The notes: generated by a model from the sequence alone, not told the origin. DNA of 42,983 bases from Anaeromyxobacter sp. PSR-1 (GCF_000964525.1 NZ_BAZG01000019.1:1-42983), one strand, 5' to 3'; shown: positions 16,899-26,527, numbered from the stretch's first letter. Made by a program: numbers and translations.

Positions 16899-19568
16899 AT
16901 GGCGAACGTCCCGGAGTGGCATGCGCTGTCCGCCACCGACGCGTTCGCGCGGCTCGGCTCCGGACCGGCCGGCCTCGACCCCGCGGAGGCGGCCCGCCGC
17001 CTGGAGGAGCACGGGCCCAACGAGCTCGCCCGCGCGCGCCGCGCCCCGGCGCTCGCGCTGCTCGCCGCCCAGTTCAAGAACGTGCTGGTCGTGATCCTGA
17101 TGGTCGCGATCGCGCTCTCGCTGTCCCTCGGCCACGACCTCGAGGCGGCCACCATCGGCGCCATCCTGGTGTTCACGGTGGTGCTCGGGTTCGTGCAGGA
17201 GTACCGGGCCGAGAACGCGCTCGCGGCGCTCCGCCGGATGGCCGCACCGCTCGCCACGGTGATCCGCGGCGGCGCGGAGCGGAAGGTCCCGGCGCGCGAG
17301 GTGGTGGCGGGGGACCTGCTCGTGATCCACGCCGGCGACCGGATCCCCGCCGACGCGCGGGTGGTCGAGGCCGTCAACCTGCAGGCGGACGAGGCGGCGC
17401 TCACCGGCGAGTCGGTGCCGGTGACGAAGACCGAGGAGCCGCTCCCCGCCGGCCCGGTCGCCATCGGCGATCGCACCGACATGCTGTTCGGCGGCACCGC
17501 CGCCACCTACGGGCGCGGCCGCGCCGTGGTGGTGGCCACCGGCGCCGGCACCGAGCTGGGCGCCATCGCCCGCATGCTCGCCGAGGTGAAGCCGGCGCGG
17601 ACCCCGCTGCAGCTCGAGCTGGACCGGGTGGGGAAGCAGCTCGCCCGCGCGGCCATCGTGGTGGTGGTGCTGCTCGCCGGGCTGGGGCTCCTGCGGGGCC
17701 AGCCGTTCCTCGAGATGGTGGTATTCGCCATCGCGCTCGCGGTGGCGGTGGTGCCGGAGGCGCTGCCGGCGGTGGTCACCATCGCGCTCGCGCTGGGCGT
17801 GCAGCGGCTGGCGCGCCGGAACGCGCTGGTGCGCCGGCTCGCCGCCGCGGAGACGCTCGGCTCCACCACCGTCATCTGCTCGGACAAGACCGGCACGCTC
17901 ACCCGCGACGAGATGACCGTCCGCGCGCTGCACGTGGACGGGCGCACGCTGGAGGTGACCGGCTCCGGCTACCGCGTCGAGGGCGGGTTCCTGCACGAGG
18001 GCGCGCCGGTGGACTCGCCGCCCGCCCTGCTCGCGCTGCTCGGGGGCGCGGTGCTCGCCTCGGACGCCAGGGTGGAGCGCACGCCGTCCGGCGACCTGAC
18101 CGTCTCCGGCGATCCCACCGAGGCGGCGCTGGTGGTGGCGGCGCTGAAGGCCGGCCTCGACCGCGCCGAGCTGGACGCGCGCGCGCCGCGCGTCGGCGAG
18201 ATCCCGTTCACCTCCGAGAGCAAGCGGATGACCACCCTGCACCGCACCGCGCGCGGGCCGGTGGCGTTCGCCAAGGGCGCGCCGGAGGTGATCGTCCCCG
18301 CCTGCACCCGGGTGGCGAGCGGCGACGGGGAGCGGCCGCTCGACGAGGCCGGCCGCGCCGCGCTGCTCGAGGTGGTCCGCGGCATGGCGGAGCGGGCGCT
18401 GCGCGTGCTCGCCGTGGCGCGCGGGGCCGGCGCGTCCCTCGCCGGGGCCGAGCGCGACCTGACGCTGCTCGGGCTGGTGGCGATGATCGACCCGCCGCGC
18501 CCGGAGGCCCGCGCCGCGCTGGAGCGCTGCGCCGCGGCCGGCATCCGGGTCGTGATGATCACCGGCGACCACCCGGTCACCGCCCGCGCCATCGGGGGCG
18601 AGCTGGGGCTGCTCCGCACCGGGACGGTGGTGACCGGGCCCGAGCTGGCGCGCCTCTCCGACGCGGAGCTGGGCGCGCGGGTGCAGGACATCGAGGTCTA
18701 CGCGCGCGTCTCCCCCGCCGACAAGCTGCGCATCGTCACCGCGCTCCAGTCGCGCGGCGAGGTGGTGGCGATGACCGGCGACGGCGTGAACGACGCCCCC
18801 GCGCTCAAGAAGGCCGACATCGGCGTGGCCATGGGCATCACCGGCACCGACGTCACCCGCGAGGCGGCGGCGATGACGCTCACCGACGACAACTTCGCGT
18901 CCATCGTCGGCGCGGTGGAGGAGGGCCGCGGCATCTTCGCGAACGTGAAGAAGTACCTCATGTACCTGCTCTCCTCGAACGTGGGCGAGATCGGGCTCAT
19001 GGCCGCCGCCACCCTGCTCGGCCTGCCGCTGCCGCTGACGGCGGTGCAGATCCTCTACGTGAACCTGGCCACCGACGGGCTGCCGGCGCTGGCGCTGGCG
19101 GTCGATCCCCCCGAGGGCGACCTGATGCGGCTGCCGCCCCGGGACCCGCGGCAGGGGATCTTCACGCGGCCGGTGGTGGCGCTCATCGCGACCGGCGGCG
19201 CCTGGTCCACGGTCGTCAACCTGGGCCTGTTCGCCTGGGCGCGCGCCTCCGGCCGCGGCGACGCCGAGGCGATGACCATGTGCTTCATGTCGCTCGTGCT
19301 GGTGCAGTTCGCGAAGGCGTTCGCGTTCCGCTCCGTGCGCCACTCGGTGCTGCGCCGGCCGTTCGCGAACCGCTGGCTGAACCTCGCCATCGGCTGGGAG
19401 CTGGCGCTCCTGCTCCTGATCGTCTACCTGCCGCCGCTGCGGGCCGCCTTCGGCACCTACGCGCTCCCGGCGGCGGACTGGCTGCTGGTGACGGGCGCGG
19501 CCCTCACGGTGCTGCCCGTGCTGGAGCTCGCGAAGGTCGCCGTCCGCCGCGCCGCCCCGTCCGCGTGA
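16899..19568 (+). CDS. P2-type cation-transporting ATPase (Ca2+-ATPase-like)
   Basis: An 889-aa P-type ATPase that exports or exchanges cations at the cost of ATP. Order of elements: a cation-ATPase N-terminal domain (residues about 1-65), the TGES loop of the actuator (ALTGESVPVTK), membrane helix 4 with VVPEALPAVV, the phosphorylation site CSDKTGTLT, the hinge TGDGVNDAPALKKADIG, and a C-terminal four-helix unit with NLATDGLPALALAVDPPE. The N-A-T-D set in helix 6 is the SERCA-like Ca2+ site pattern; the PEAL variant of PEGL is common in bacteria. Mg2+ or Na+ transport cannot be excluded. No metal-binding CXXC domain is present, so it is not a heavy-metal P1B pump. Confidence 0.9.
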   Translation: MANVPEWHALSATDAFARLGSGPAGLDPAEAARRLEEHGPNELARARRAPALALLAAQFKNVLVVILMVAIALSLSLGHDLEAATIGAILVFTVVLGFVQEYRAENALAALRRMAAPLATVIRGGAERKVPAREVVAGDLLVIHAGDRIPADARVVEAVNLQADEAALTGESVPVTKTEEPLPAGPVAIGDRTDMLFGGTAATYGRGRAVVVATGAGTELGAIARMLAEVKPARTPLQLELDRVGKQLARAAIVVVVLLAGLGLLRGQPFLEMVVFAIALAVAVVPEALPAVVTIALALGVQRLARRNALVRRLAAAETLGSTTVICSDKTGTLTRDEMTVRALHVDGRTLEVTGSGYRVEGGFLHEGAPVDSPPALLALLGGAVLASDARVERTPSGDLTVSGDPTEAALVVAALKAGLDRAELDARAPRVGEIPFTSESKRMTTLHRTARGPVAFAKGAPEVIVPACTRVASGDGERPLDEAGRAALLEVVRGMAERALRVLAVARGAGASLAGAERDLTLLGLVAMIDPPRPEARAALERCAAAGIRVVMITGDHPVTARAIGGELGLLRTGTVVTGPELARLSDAELGARVQDIEVYARVSPADKLRIVTALQSRGEVVAMTGDGVNDAPALKKADIGVAMGITGTDVTREAAAMTLTDDNFASIVGAVEEGRGIFANVKKYLMYLLSSNVGEIGLMAAATLLGLPLPLTAVQILYVNLATDGLPALALAVDPPEGDLMRLPPRDPRQGIFTRPVVALIATGGAWSTVVNLGLFAWARASGRGDAEAMTMCFMSLVLVQFAKAFAFRSVRHSVLRRPFANRWLNLAIGWELALLLLIVYLPPLRAAFGTYALPAADWLLVTGAALTVLPVLELAKVAVRRAAPSA

Positions 19569-19703
19569 CGGCGTCGCCTCGCCGGGGACGGATGCCGGAC
19601 GGGGTGCCCCTGTGCCACGCGGAAACGCTCCGGTGTCTGGGACATCGAATGCTGCGCTGGAGGTGGCCGCGCACGCCGCGCGGCCCGGCAGCGGGGGTGC
19701 ACC

Positions 19704-20207
19704 ATGGCACACGGCAGGAGCTGGTGGGTGGGCGCGGCGGCGGCGGCGATCGCGGGCGCCGCCTGTGGCGGGTCGGACAACGGCGGCAGCGGCGCGAGCA
19801 CGCGGCCGACGGCGGCCGGCTACTACATCGAGATCTCGGGGATGAAGTTCTCGCCCCTCGACCTGAAGGTGCCGGCCGGCGCGACGGTCACCGTCATCAA
19901 CGACGACTCGATGGCGCACTCGGTGACCAGCGAGGCGACCCCGGGCGCCTACGCGCCCGGCGGCGTGGACGGCGTCACCTTCAACACCGGCGCGTTCAAC
20001 GGGGTCAAGACCTTCACCATCCCGGCGGCGGCCGCGCAGGGCACGGTGGTCCCGTACTACTGCTCCACGCACCTCGGCGGCATGGTCACGCCGAACGGCA
20101 GCATCACCATCGACCCGGCCGCGCAGCCGGCGCCGCCGCCCCCGCCGCCCGGCGGCGGCGGCGGTGGGGGCGGCGGCGGCGGTGGTGGAGGCGGCGGCGG
20201 CTACTAG
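19704..20207 (+). CDS. Cupredoxin-like lipoprotein with Pro/Gly-rich tail
   Basis: A 167-aa exported blue-copper-type protein. The N-terminus is a lipoprotein signal with lipobox AGAAC (C21 would be lipidated). A plastocyanin-like fold follows (about 40-137). All four type-1 copper ligands are in place: H72 (MAHS), C120, H123 and M127 (YYCSTHLGGM). It likely carries electrons or copper at the membrane surface. The C-terminus is a Pro run then 17 consecutive Gly and a final Tyr, encoded by GGC/GGT/GGG repeats prone to slippage. The ATG has only a weak ribosome site (GGGGGTG). It converges with the sigma-factor gene. Confidence 0.85.
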   Translation: MAHGRSWWVGAAAAAIAGAACGGSDNGGSGASTRPTAAGYYIEISGMKFSPLDLKVPAGATVTVINDDSMAHSVTSEATPGAYAPGGVDGVTFNTGAFNGVKTFTIPAAAAQGTVVPYYCSTHLGGMVTPNGSITIDPAAQPAPPPPPPGGGGGGGGGGGGGGGGGY

Positions 20208-20257
20208 CTCCGTGCGTCCGGGGTCCGCCCGCCCTGCGCGTCGGGGCGCGCGGACGC

Positions 20258-20947
20258 TCAGGACCGCGCCGCGATCGCCGCGAGCACCGCGGCGACCACC
20301 CGGTCGCAGCGGGGCGCGAGGAACCCGAACGCCTCGGGCGCGCTGCGGCCCACGCGCTCGGCGATGAGCCCGCGCAGCGCGAGGCGGGCGCGGTGGAGGC
20401 GGACCTTCACGGCCTCCTCGCCCAGGTCGAGCGCCGCGGCCACCTCGGCCGTCGAGAGCTGCTCGATCTCGCGGAGCACGTACACGGTCCGCAGGTGCAC
20501 GGGGAGCCGGTCCACCGCCTGCTCGAGCAGCACCCTCGCCTCGCGCGTCGCCGCCTCGTCCTCCGGGCTCGGATCCGCCACGCGCTCGCCCTCCCCTCCG
20601 ATGCCGCCGTCCTCCCGCTCGTCCGGGAGCGGGACCAGCCGGTCGCGTCCGCGCAGGCGCATGAGCGCCTCGTTCACGCCGATGCGCACCAGCCACGTCG
20701 AGAACGCCGCGTGCCCCTGGAAGTCGCCCAGGTGCGCGTACGCCTGGAGGTACGCCTGCTGCATCGCGTCCTCCACCTCGGCCTCGTTGCGGAGCACCGA
20801 GCGGATGGCGCGGTACAGGCGCGGGTTGTGCCGCCGCATGAGCACCTCGAACAGCGCGACGTCCCCGTCGAGGACCCGCGCCACCACGTCCGGATCCGAG
20901 GGTGCCCCCGCGGGCACCCCGCGCACGCTGCTCGCCTGCACGGTCAT
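20258..20947 (-). CDS. ECF-family RNA polymerase sigma factor
   Basis: A 229-aa extracytoplasmic-function sigma factor. Region 2 spans about residues 35-100 (DVALFEVLMRRHNPRLYRAIRS, then the EAEVEDAMQQAYLQAYAHL block typical of RpoE-like region 2). Region 4 spans about 150-205 with the helix-turn-helix LSTAEVAAALDLGEEAVKVRLHRAR. A short acidic linker joins them. No anti-sigma gene is next to it; the divergent neighbour encodes a DoxX protein. The start was chosen at 20947 because GGAGGAGG lies just upstream; an in-frame ATG 90 bases earlier lacks this. Confidence 0.92.
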   Translation of the reverse strand: MTVQASSVRGVPAGAPSDPDVVARVLDGDVALFEVLMRRHNPRLYRAIRSVLRNEAEVEDAMQQAYLQAYAHLGDFQGHAAFSTWLVRIGVNEALMRLRGRDRLVPLPDEREDGGIGGEGERVADPSPEDEAATREARVLLEQAVDRLPVHLRTVYVLREIEQLSTAEVAAALDLGEEAVKVRLHRARLALRGLIAERVGRSAPEAFGFLAPRCDRVVAAVLAAIAARS

Positions 20948-20992
20948 GGCTCCTCCTCCGCCTCCCGTCATCGGATGCGCCGGCGCGCGGAT

Positions 20993-21008
20993 CGTTACCG
21001 GCGTAACG
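20993..21008. promoter_or_regulatory. Palindrome between the divergent sigma factor and DoxX genes
   Basis: CGTTAC and GTAACG flank CGGC to make a perfect 6-4-6 inverted repeat, roughly midway between the two start codons (20947 and 21048). This is the natural spot for an operator or for an ECF promoter element shared by both genes. No regulator is identified. Confidence 0.45.
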
Positions 21009-21047
21009 CCGCCGCGCACGGCGCATCCAACGGGCAAGGAGGTTCAC

Positions 21048-21509
21048 ATGGCCGACAGGGACGAGATCCACGGAACGGCTCCCGCGTACTGGGCGCTCCG
21101 CATCGCGCTCGGCGTGGTGCCGATCGTGGCGGGGCTGGACAAGTTCACCAACCTGCTCGCGGACTGGGCGGGGTACCTGAGCCCGCTGGCGGTGCGGCTG
21201 CTGCCGGTGAGCCCCGCCGCCTTCATGCGGGCGGCGGGCGTCATCGAGGTGATCGTGGGCATCGGGATCCTGGCCGGGCGTGCGCGCACGTTCGGCTGGA
21301 TCGCCATGGCGTGGCTCGCCGCCATCGCGCTCAACCTGATCGCGAGCGGCGCGTTCCTCGACGTGGCCGCGCGCGACGCGGTCATGGCGGTGGCCGCGTT
21401 CGCGCTGGCGCGGCTCGCGGCCGTCCACGAGCCGCTCCGGGCCCGGCGGCCGGCGGGGGCGGTCGAGCCGCAGCCGACGGCGGCGCACCCGGCGCCGACC
21501 CGGACCTGA
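21048..21509 (+). CDS. DoxX-family membrane protein
   Basis: A 153-aa protein with four hydrophobic helices (about 15-30, 60-75, 80-105, 108-128) and the family-like N-terminal ALRIALGVVPIVAGLDKFTNLLADW. DoxX proteins are quinone- or thiol-linked membrane proteins with poorly defined roles, often controlled by stress regulators. The C-terminus is a Pro/Ala-rich tail. AAGGAGG precedes the ATG by five bases. It is divergent from an ECF sigma factor across a 100-bp region with a palindrome, suggesting it is that factor's target. Confidence 0.8.
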   Translation: MADRDEIHGTAPAYWALRIALGVVPIVAGLDKFTNLLADWAGYLSPLAVRLLPVSPAAFMRAAGVIEVIVGIGILAGRARTFGWIAMAWLAAIALNLIASGAFLDVAARDAVMAVAAFALARLAAVHEPLRARRPAGAVEPQPTAAHPAPTRT

Positions 21510-21527
21510 GGACCGGCCCGGAAACGG

Positions 21528-21559
21528 CGGGACCCCGCCTCCGGCGAGGCGGGGTCCCG
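21528..21559. terminator. Hairpin terminator between convergent doxX and carboxylase genes
   Basis: CGGGACCCCGCCT (21528-21540) pairs perfectly with AGGCGGGGTCCCG (21547-21559) around a six-base loop, a 13-bp stem. On the plus strand no T run follows; on the minus strand the stem is followed by CCGTTTCC. It probably stops transcription from both sides. Confidence 0.7.
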
Positions 21560-21583
21560 GGGACCTCGGCGTGGGAAGGGGCG

Positions 21584-24562
21584 CTAGACGGCCTCGACCC
21601 CCGCCCAGGCCACCTCCTCCTCCGGCTCCTCGAACCGGACGGGCTCGACGGTGGTGAACTTCTCGGCGAACGTCATCAGCACGCCCTCGAGGTGCTTCTG
21701 GGTCCGGGTGCGCCGCTCGCGCTCCACCGCCTTCGGATCCACCGGGACGAACTTCTCGTCCGGCGTGATCTTGAAGAGCGGCTGGCCCTTCTGCACCACG
21801 GTGCCGTCCGCGCCCTGCATCAGGACCTTCTCGATGGTCCCGGAGAACGGCGCGCGCACCGTGTTGAACATCTTCATCACCTCGATGATGTAGAGCGGCT
21901 GCCCCTTGTCGAAGTGCTGGCCCTCCTCGACGAACGGCGGCCGGCCCGGCGCCTCCTGGCGGTAGAACATGCCGCCGAACGGCGCCACCAGCTCGTCCGC
22001 CTTGGTGGCGGGCGGCGGGCACAGCACCTTCTTCATGCGCGCCTGCAGCTCGGGGTCGTGCAGGTGCTCGGGGATGGTGACCTCGAGGTCCTCCTCGACC
22101 TTGAAGTCGAAGAAGCGCACCGACTCGGCCACCATGAACAGCAGGCCGAGCAGCTCGTTGCCGGCCTCGTAGCCGAGGTGGGCGGAGCGGATCCTCGTCC
22201 AGGTCTCGGCGTCGAAGCCGTCCTGCGGCTCCTCCTTCTGCAGGATCTCGTTGAGCTTGTAGTACTCCTCGCGCTTCAGGCCGAAGCGCTCGCGGAGCGC
22301 CACGTAGAAGCGCAGCGACTTCGTCAGCAGCTCGTGGTCGTGCTCCCACATCACCTGGGAGGCGGGCCGCCGCGGGTGGAACGCCATGTTCAGGTACGCG
22401 TAGGCGTCATTGAGCACGCCGAGCGGGTTCCGGATCCAGAGCAGCTTGCCGTTCTCGATCCGGTAGTGGCGGCGGTTCATGCTGAGCCAGCCGGCGAACA
22501 GGTGCGGATCGTCGAGGAAGCGGTCGATCACGCGGGTGAGCAGCGTCACCTTGCGGTCGAGCACCTCGGCCATCGCCTTCTGCGCCGCCGCGTCGCCCGG
22601 GTTCTCCGTCGCCATGAGCTTCGCGTAGTGCTTCTTCATCTCGGCGAACGCGTAGGCGGTGTCGAGCTTGTTCGCCTCGTCCTTCAGCATGCCCACCAGC
22701 GTGAGGTACGGCACCACGAAGCGGGTGGTGGGCTTGGCGTTCACGCTCTGGCCCAGGAACCAGTTCACCAGGCCGTAGTGGAACTCCATGTTGGTGGCGA
22801 GGGTGGTGCCGCGGAGCTCCATGCGCGCCAGCACGCGCGCCAGGTGCTTGTAGCTCTCCAGCCGCCGGTCGCCCTTGGTGAGCAGCAGCGCGATGTTGGA
22901 GTCGTACGCGCCGGCCACCTTGTAGCGCATGAACATGCGCGTGTCGGGGTTGGGCATGCTGATGCCCTGGTCGTCGCGGATCTCGCCCTCGATGGGCTTC
23001 GACCAGTAGCGGATCACGCCGCCGGCGTGCGGGGACAGCGAGGCGTCGGTCGCGTTGAGGCGGGCCTCCACCGCCGCGCCGAAGCGCTGGATGCGGCGGG
23101 GCTTGGGCAGGCGCTTCTTGTGGCGCGCCAGCAGCGCCATGGCCTCGACCAGCGACTCGACCACGAACGTGTCGGCCGGATCGTCCGGATTCGCGAACTC
23201 GAGCGCGTAGCAGAGCTCGGACACCCGGTGCTCCACCTGGATGCGGGTGTTGACCTCCATGAAGTAGTAGCGGTCGCGGTCGACGATGCACTCGAACGTG
23301 GAGGCGGAGTCGAGCCCCACCGCCTGGCCGAAGCGGGCGGCGTCGTCCTCCATCCGCTTCAGGATCTCCAGGTCCACCTCGAGCGCCTTGGCGCGGACGG
23401 GCTTGCCGTTCTTCTTCGCCCGCTCGATGGTGGCGGCGAGCGCCTCCTGCGTCACCGAGACCTCGAGCAGCTTCTGCTCGTGCATCTGCAGCGAGCAGTC
23501 GCGGCCGCCCAGCGACACGCACCACTCCCCGTTGCCGAGGAGCTGAATCTCGTTGTGCCGGGTCTGCTCGATGTTGAGCTCGATGAGGACGTTCTTGTTG
23601 TCGCCGACGCCGGTCGCCTTCACCTCGCTCAGCACCTCGCGCACCATGGCGGGCGCCTCGGCCGCGGCCGCCGCGACGGCCTTCGCGTCCGGGTCCTTCG
23701 CGGTGAGCAGCGAGGCGCCCAGGATGCGCTGGCCCTTGCCGCCGCCGCCGCCGATGGCCTTCAGGCGCACGCGGCTGCGCGGGTGCTTCCGGAACATCTC
23801 CGCCACCTCGACCTGCACCTGCGCGCCCAGCTCGTCGATGGTGAAGAGGTCGATGCCCTTGGCGTAGGAGGCCTGGAGCACGTGCTCGGCGAGCACCGGC
23901 AGCTCCAGCTTCTCGTCCGCCAGCACCTTCGCATCGCAGGCGAGGCCCTCCGCCTCCACCAGCGCGAGCAGCTGCTTGCGCGTCTTGTGCTTCGCGAGCA
24001 GCGTGCGGGCCGCCACGTCGTTCACGCCCGGCGTGACGCTGACCTTCACCTCCAGCGCGGTGCGCTTCGCCTCGTCCTTCTTGCCGGCGCGCGCCTGGGT
24101 GATGGAGTTCGGGCCGATGAACTTCAGGCCGGCCCGCTCGATGGTGGCGACGAACTCCTCGTCCTCCGCCATGAAGCCGTAGCCGGCGAAGACGGAGTCG
24201 TAGCCGTTGTCGAGCGCGATCTGGACGATCTGGTTCATCCGCTCGACGCGCTCCTCCTTGGTCGCGCCGGTGTAGTCCGGCACGCGGTGGACGCGATCGT
24301 GGTCCGCGAGCTGGCGCAGCTCGGGGGCGAGGGCGTTCGCGTAGACGATCGAGTCCTTCTCGGAGAGCAGGATCCCGACGTGCGTCATGCCCATCTCGGC
24401 GAAGACGTCCATCGCCTCCTTGCGGATGGGGCCGCGGCACACGATGAGCGGCTTCAGGTCCTCGCAGGCGAAGGAGCGCACCCACGCCGAGGGCGAGCTG
24501 CCCAGGCGGCGGTCGCGGTGGATGAGCGGGTTGTTCCGGTAGTGGTCGACGTTGGAAGCCAT
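21584..24562 (-). CDS. Biotin carboxylase - biotin carboxyl carrier fusion, large atypical form
   Basis: A 992-aa protein that carboxylates its own biotin using ATP and bicarbonate. The biotin carboxylase N-domain is near residues 35-150, the ATP-grasp glycine loop reads KAIGGGGGKGQR, and the central domain has EVNTRIQVEH. The biotinyl domain is at the C-terminus with EVMKMF and biotin on about K897. Two things differ from standard enzymes: about 88 residues lie between the SVTPG and glycine-loop motifs where about 35 are usual, and about 250 residues of unassigned sequence separate the carboxylase C-domain from the biotinyl domain. It is the second gene after the carboxyltransferase, 40 bases downstream. 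The acceptor (acetyl-, propionyl- or other acyl-CoA, or pyruvate) is not readable from this subunit. Confidence 0.88.
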   Translation of the reverse strand: MASNVDHYRNNPLIHRDRRLGSSPSAWVRSFACEDLKPLIVCRGPIRKEAMDVFAEMGMTHVGILLSEKDSIVYANALAPELRQLADHDRVHRVPDYTGATKEERVERMNQIVQIALDNGYDSVFAGYGFMAEDEEFVATIERAGLKFIGPNSITQARAGKKDEAKRTALEVKVSVTPGVNDVAARTLLAKHKTRKQLLALVEAEGLACDAKVLADEKLELPVLAEHVLQASYAKGIDLFTIDELGAQVQVEVAEMFRKHPRSRVRLKAIGGGGGKGQRILGASLLTAKDPDAKAVAAAAAEAPAMVREVLSEVKATGVGDNKNVLIELNIEQTRHNEIQLLGNGEWCVSLGGRDCSLQMHEQKLLEVSVTQEALAATIERAKKNGKPVRAKALEVDLEILKRMEDDAARFGQAVGLDSASTFECIVDRDRYYFMEVNTRIQVEHRVSELCYALEFANPDDPADTFVVESLVEAMALLARHKKRLPKPRRIQRFGAAVEARLNATDASLSPHAGGVIRYWSKPIEGEIRDDQGISMPNPDTRMFMRYKVAGAYDSNIALLLTKGDRRLESYKHLARVLARMELRGTTLATNMEFHYGLVNWFLGQSVNAKPTTRFVVPYLTLVGMLKDEANKLDTAYAFAEMKKHYAKLMATENPGDAAAQKAMAEVLDRKVTLLTRVIDRFLDDPHLFAGWLSMNRRHYRIENGKLLWIRNPLGVLNDAYAYLNMAFHPRRPASQVMWEHDHELLTKSLRFYVALRERFGLKREEYYKLNEILQKEEPQDGFDAETWTRIRSAHLGYEAGNELLGLLFMVAESVRFFDFKVEEDLEVTIPEHLHDPELQARMKKVLCPPPATKADELVAPFGGMFYRQEAPGRPPFVEEGQHFDKGQPLYIIEVMKMFNTVRAPFSGTIEKVLMQGADGTVVQKGQPLFKITPDEKFVPVDPKAVERERRTRTQKHLEGVLMTFAEKFTTVEPVRFEEPEEEVAWAGVEAV

Positions 24563-24602
24563 GTCGTTCGGTTCTCCGGGTCTCGGGTCCGGTGCGCGGG
24601 GC

Positions 24603-26327
24603 CTAGTGGAACTCGCGCTGCGGGCCGCTCATCGGCGACGGCGTGTAGTGGCGGAGCAGGAAGTGGAGGTTCTGGCCGAGCACCTTGCGGAGATCGGTCG
24701 GCATCACCAGGGAGGAGATGGACCCGAGCGCCAGGCCTTCCTTCGGGTTCATGAGCTCCTTCTCGTAGCGGCGCCCGAGCGCGGCCTCCTCGCCCTTGAG
24801 CCACTCGGCCGCCTCCTTCTCGGCGTCCTTGCGGGCGGCCTCGCCCTCCATCCCGGCGGCGACGCGCTGCTGCGCGCCCTTCTTGGCGCGATCGGCGGCG
24901 GCGGCGCGCATCTTGCGGAGCTCGTCCTTGTAGACGAACTCCTTGCCGGCCGGGCCCATCACCGCGAGCCGGGTGGTGGGCAGCGCCAGCACCACGTCGG
25001 CGCCGGTGGGGTAGTTGTTGTACGAGGCGTAGGCGCCGCCGAACGCGTTGCGCAGGATGAGCAGGATGCGCGGCGTGCGGACGTCCACGATCGCGTCGAG
25101 CATGGAGCGGCCGGCCTGCACGATGCCGCGCGCCTCCTGCTCGCGCCCTGGGAGGAAGCCGGTGGTGTCCTCCATGAAGATGATGGGGATGTTGTAGATG
25201 TTGCAGAAGCGCACGAACCTGGCGATCTTCAGCGCGGTGTCGCAGTCGATCTGGCCGGAGCCGACCGCGCTGTTGTTCGCGACGAAGCCGACCACGTGCC
25301 CGCCCAGGCGGCCGAACGCGGTGACCACCTCGCGGGCGCGCTCGGGCTGGATCTCGAAGAAGTCGCCGTAGTCGCACACCTGCTGGATGATGATCGACAC
25401 GTCGAACGGCGTGTTGAAGCCGGTCGGCGAGTTGAACGCCTTCTTCAGCAGGGTGTTGATCTCCCAGGTCTTGCGGTCGAGCGGGTCGCTGGTCTGCTGG
25501 AACGGCGCCATCGTCCGGTTGTTGTCCGGGACGTAGTTGAGCAGGCGCACCGCCTGGCGGAGCGCGGCGAGCTCGTCGATGACGGTGAGGTCCGCCACGC
25601 CCGAGGCGCCGTGCACCTTCGGGCCGCCCAGATCCTCCGGCGAGATCTCCTCGCCCAGCACCGACTTCACCACGCCCGGGCCGGTGAGGCCGAAGAACGT
25701 CTCGGCCGGTTGGATCACGAAGCTGCCCTGGCGCGGAAGGTACGAGCCGCCGCCGGCGTTGAACCCGAACATGCACATGATCGACGGGACCACGCCGCTG
25801 ATCCGCCGGAGCGCGGTGAACGCCTCGGCGTAGCCGTCGAGGCCGCCCACGCCCGCCGGCACGTAGGCGCCGGCCGAGTCGTTCATGCCGATGAGCGGGA
25901 TCCCCTTCTCGCCGGCCATGCGGAACAGGCGCGCCAGCTTCGAGCCGTTGGTCGCGTCCATCGAGCCGGCGCGGACGGTGAAGTCGTGCCCGTACACCGC
26001 GACGTCGCGGCCGCCGATGTTGAGGATGGCGGTGACGAGGGAGGCGCCGTCGAGGTTCTTGCCCCAGTTCTGGTACAGGACCATCGGCTCCTTGTCCGAG
26101 AGGACGCGGATCCGCTCCCACACCGTCATGCGCTTCTTGATGTGCTGCTTCTCGATCTGATCGACGGGGACCGAGCGGATGGGACGCTGGATGAGCTCCC
26201 AGCCCTCCTGCATCGCCTCCTCGTAGCCGCCGGTGGCCCTGGCGATCTCGCCGGGGATGGTGAACTCCACCTTCTCGGGCGGATCGAGCGGGTTCGTCAG
26301 GGTCGGTTTGATCGCCTTCGTGGTCAC
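24603..26327 (-). CDS. Acyl-CoA carboxylase carboxyltransferase subunit
   Basis: A 574-aa carboxyltransferase of the AccD/PccB/MccB superfamily (PF01039), moving CO2 from biotin to an acyl-CoA. Two crotonase-like halves are visible: the N-half with [19 protein letters not shown]-like glycine turns and the C-half with [25 protein letters not shown] and [19 protein letters not shown]. An unusual Lys/Glu/Ala-rich helical insert (about residues 460-520, [14 protein letters not shown] on) splits the last domain; such inserts occur in some decarboxylase and PCC-type subunits. It starts with GTG at 26327, eight bases after GGAGGT; an in-frame GTG six bases earlier is too close to that site. The biotin carboxylase fusion follows. 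Confidence 0.88.
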   Translation of the reverse strand: MTTKAIKPTLTNPLDPPEKVEFTIPGEIARATGGYEEAMQEGWELIQRPIRSVPVDQIEKQHIKKRMTVWERIRVLSDKEPMVLYQNWGKNLDGASLVTAILNIGGRDVAVYGHDFTVRAGSMDATNGSKLARLFRMAGEKGIPLIGMNDSAGAYVPAGVGGLDGYAEAFTALRRISGVVPSIMCMFGFNAGGGSYLPRQGSFVIQPAETFFGLTGPGVVKSVLGEEISPEDLGGPKVHGASGVADLTVIDELAALRQAVRLLNYVPDNNRTMAPFQQTSDPLDRKTWEINTLLKKAFNSPTGFNTPFDVSIIIQQVCDYGDFFEIQPERAREVVTAFGRLGGHVVGFVANNSAVGSGQIDCDTALKIARFVRFCNIYNIPIIFMEDTTGFLPGREQEARGIVQAGRSMLDAIVDVRTPRILLILRNAFGGAYASYNNYPTGADVVLALPTTRLAVMGPAGKEFVYKDELRKMRAAAADRAKKGAQQRVAAGMEGEAARKDAEKEAAEWLKGEEAALGRRYEKELMNPKEGLALGSISSLVMPTDLRKVLGQNLHFLLRHYTPSPMSGPQREFH

Positions 26328-26510
26328 GGGCACGGACCTCCAGGAGGTGAGCTGGCGTCGACTGCGGCCCTGCGCGGAACCGCCGCAGTGACCCTCGATT
26401 CGAGGTCCACACGGCCCGGCCACCGCCCAGGAAAAACGGGGGCAGAAGTGTGGCAAGGTCGGGTCGTCGGAGCAAGAGGGGGCGCGGATTTTGCCTCGCC
26501 GCGTCAAAGA

Positions 26511-26527
26511 CCGACCGGTCCGGTCGG
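26511..26527. promoter_or_regulatory. 17-bp palindrome upstream of the carboxylase operon
   Basis: CCGACCGG and CCGGTCGG are separated by a single T and are exact reverse complements. It lies 184 bases upstream of the carboxyltransferase start, a plausible site for a dimeric regulator. No -35/-10 pair could be tied to it. Confidence 0.4.

Noticed and set aside
20208-20257. Terminator between the cupredoxin and sigma genes
   Set aside because: A GTCCG/CGGAC hairpin can form but has mismatches and no T run on either strand.
16607-24754. Very long plus-strand frame of about 2700 codons
   Set aside because: It crosses both strands' real genes in a wrong frame and is Arg/Gly/Ala low complexity, so not a giant protein.
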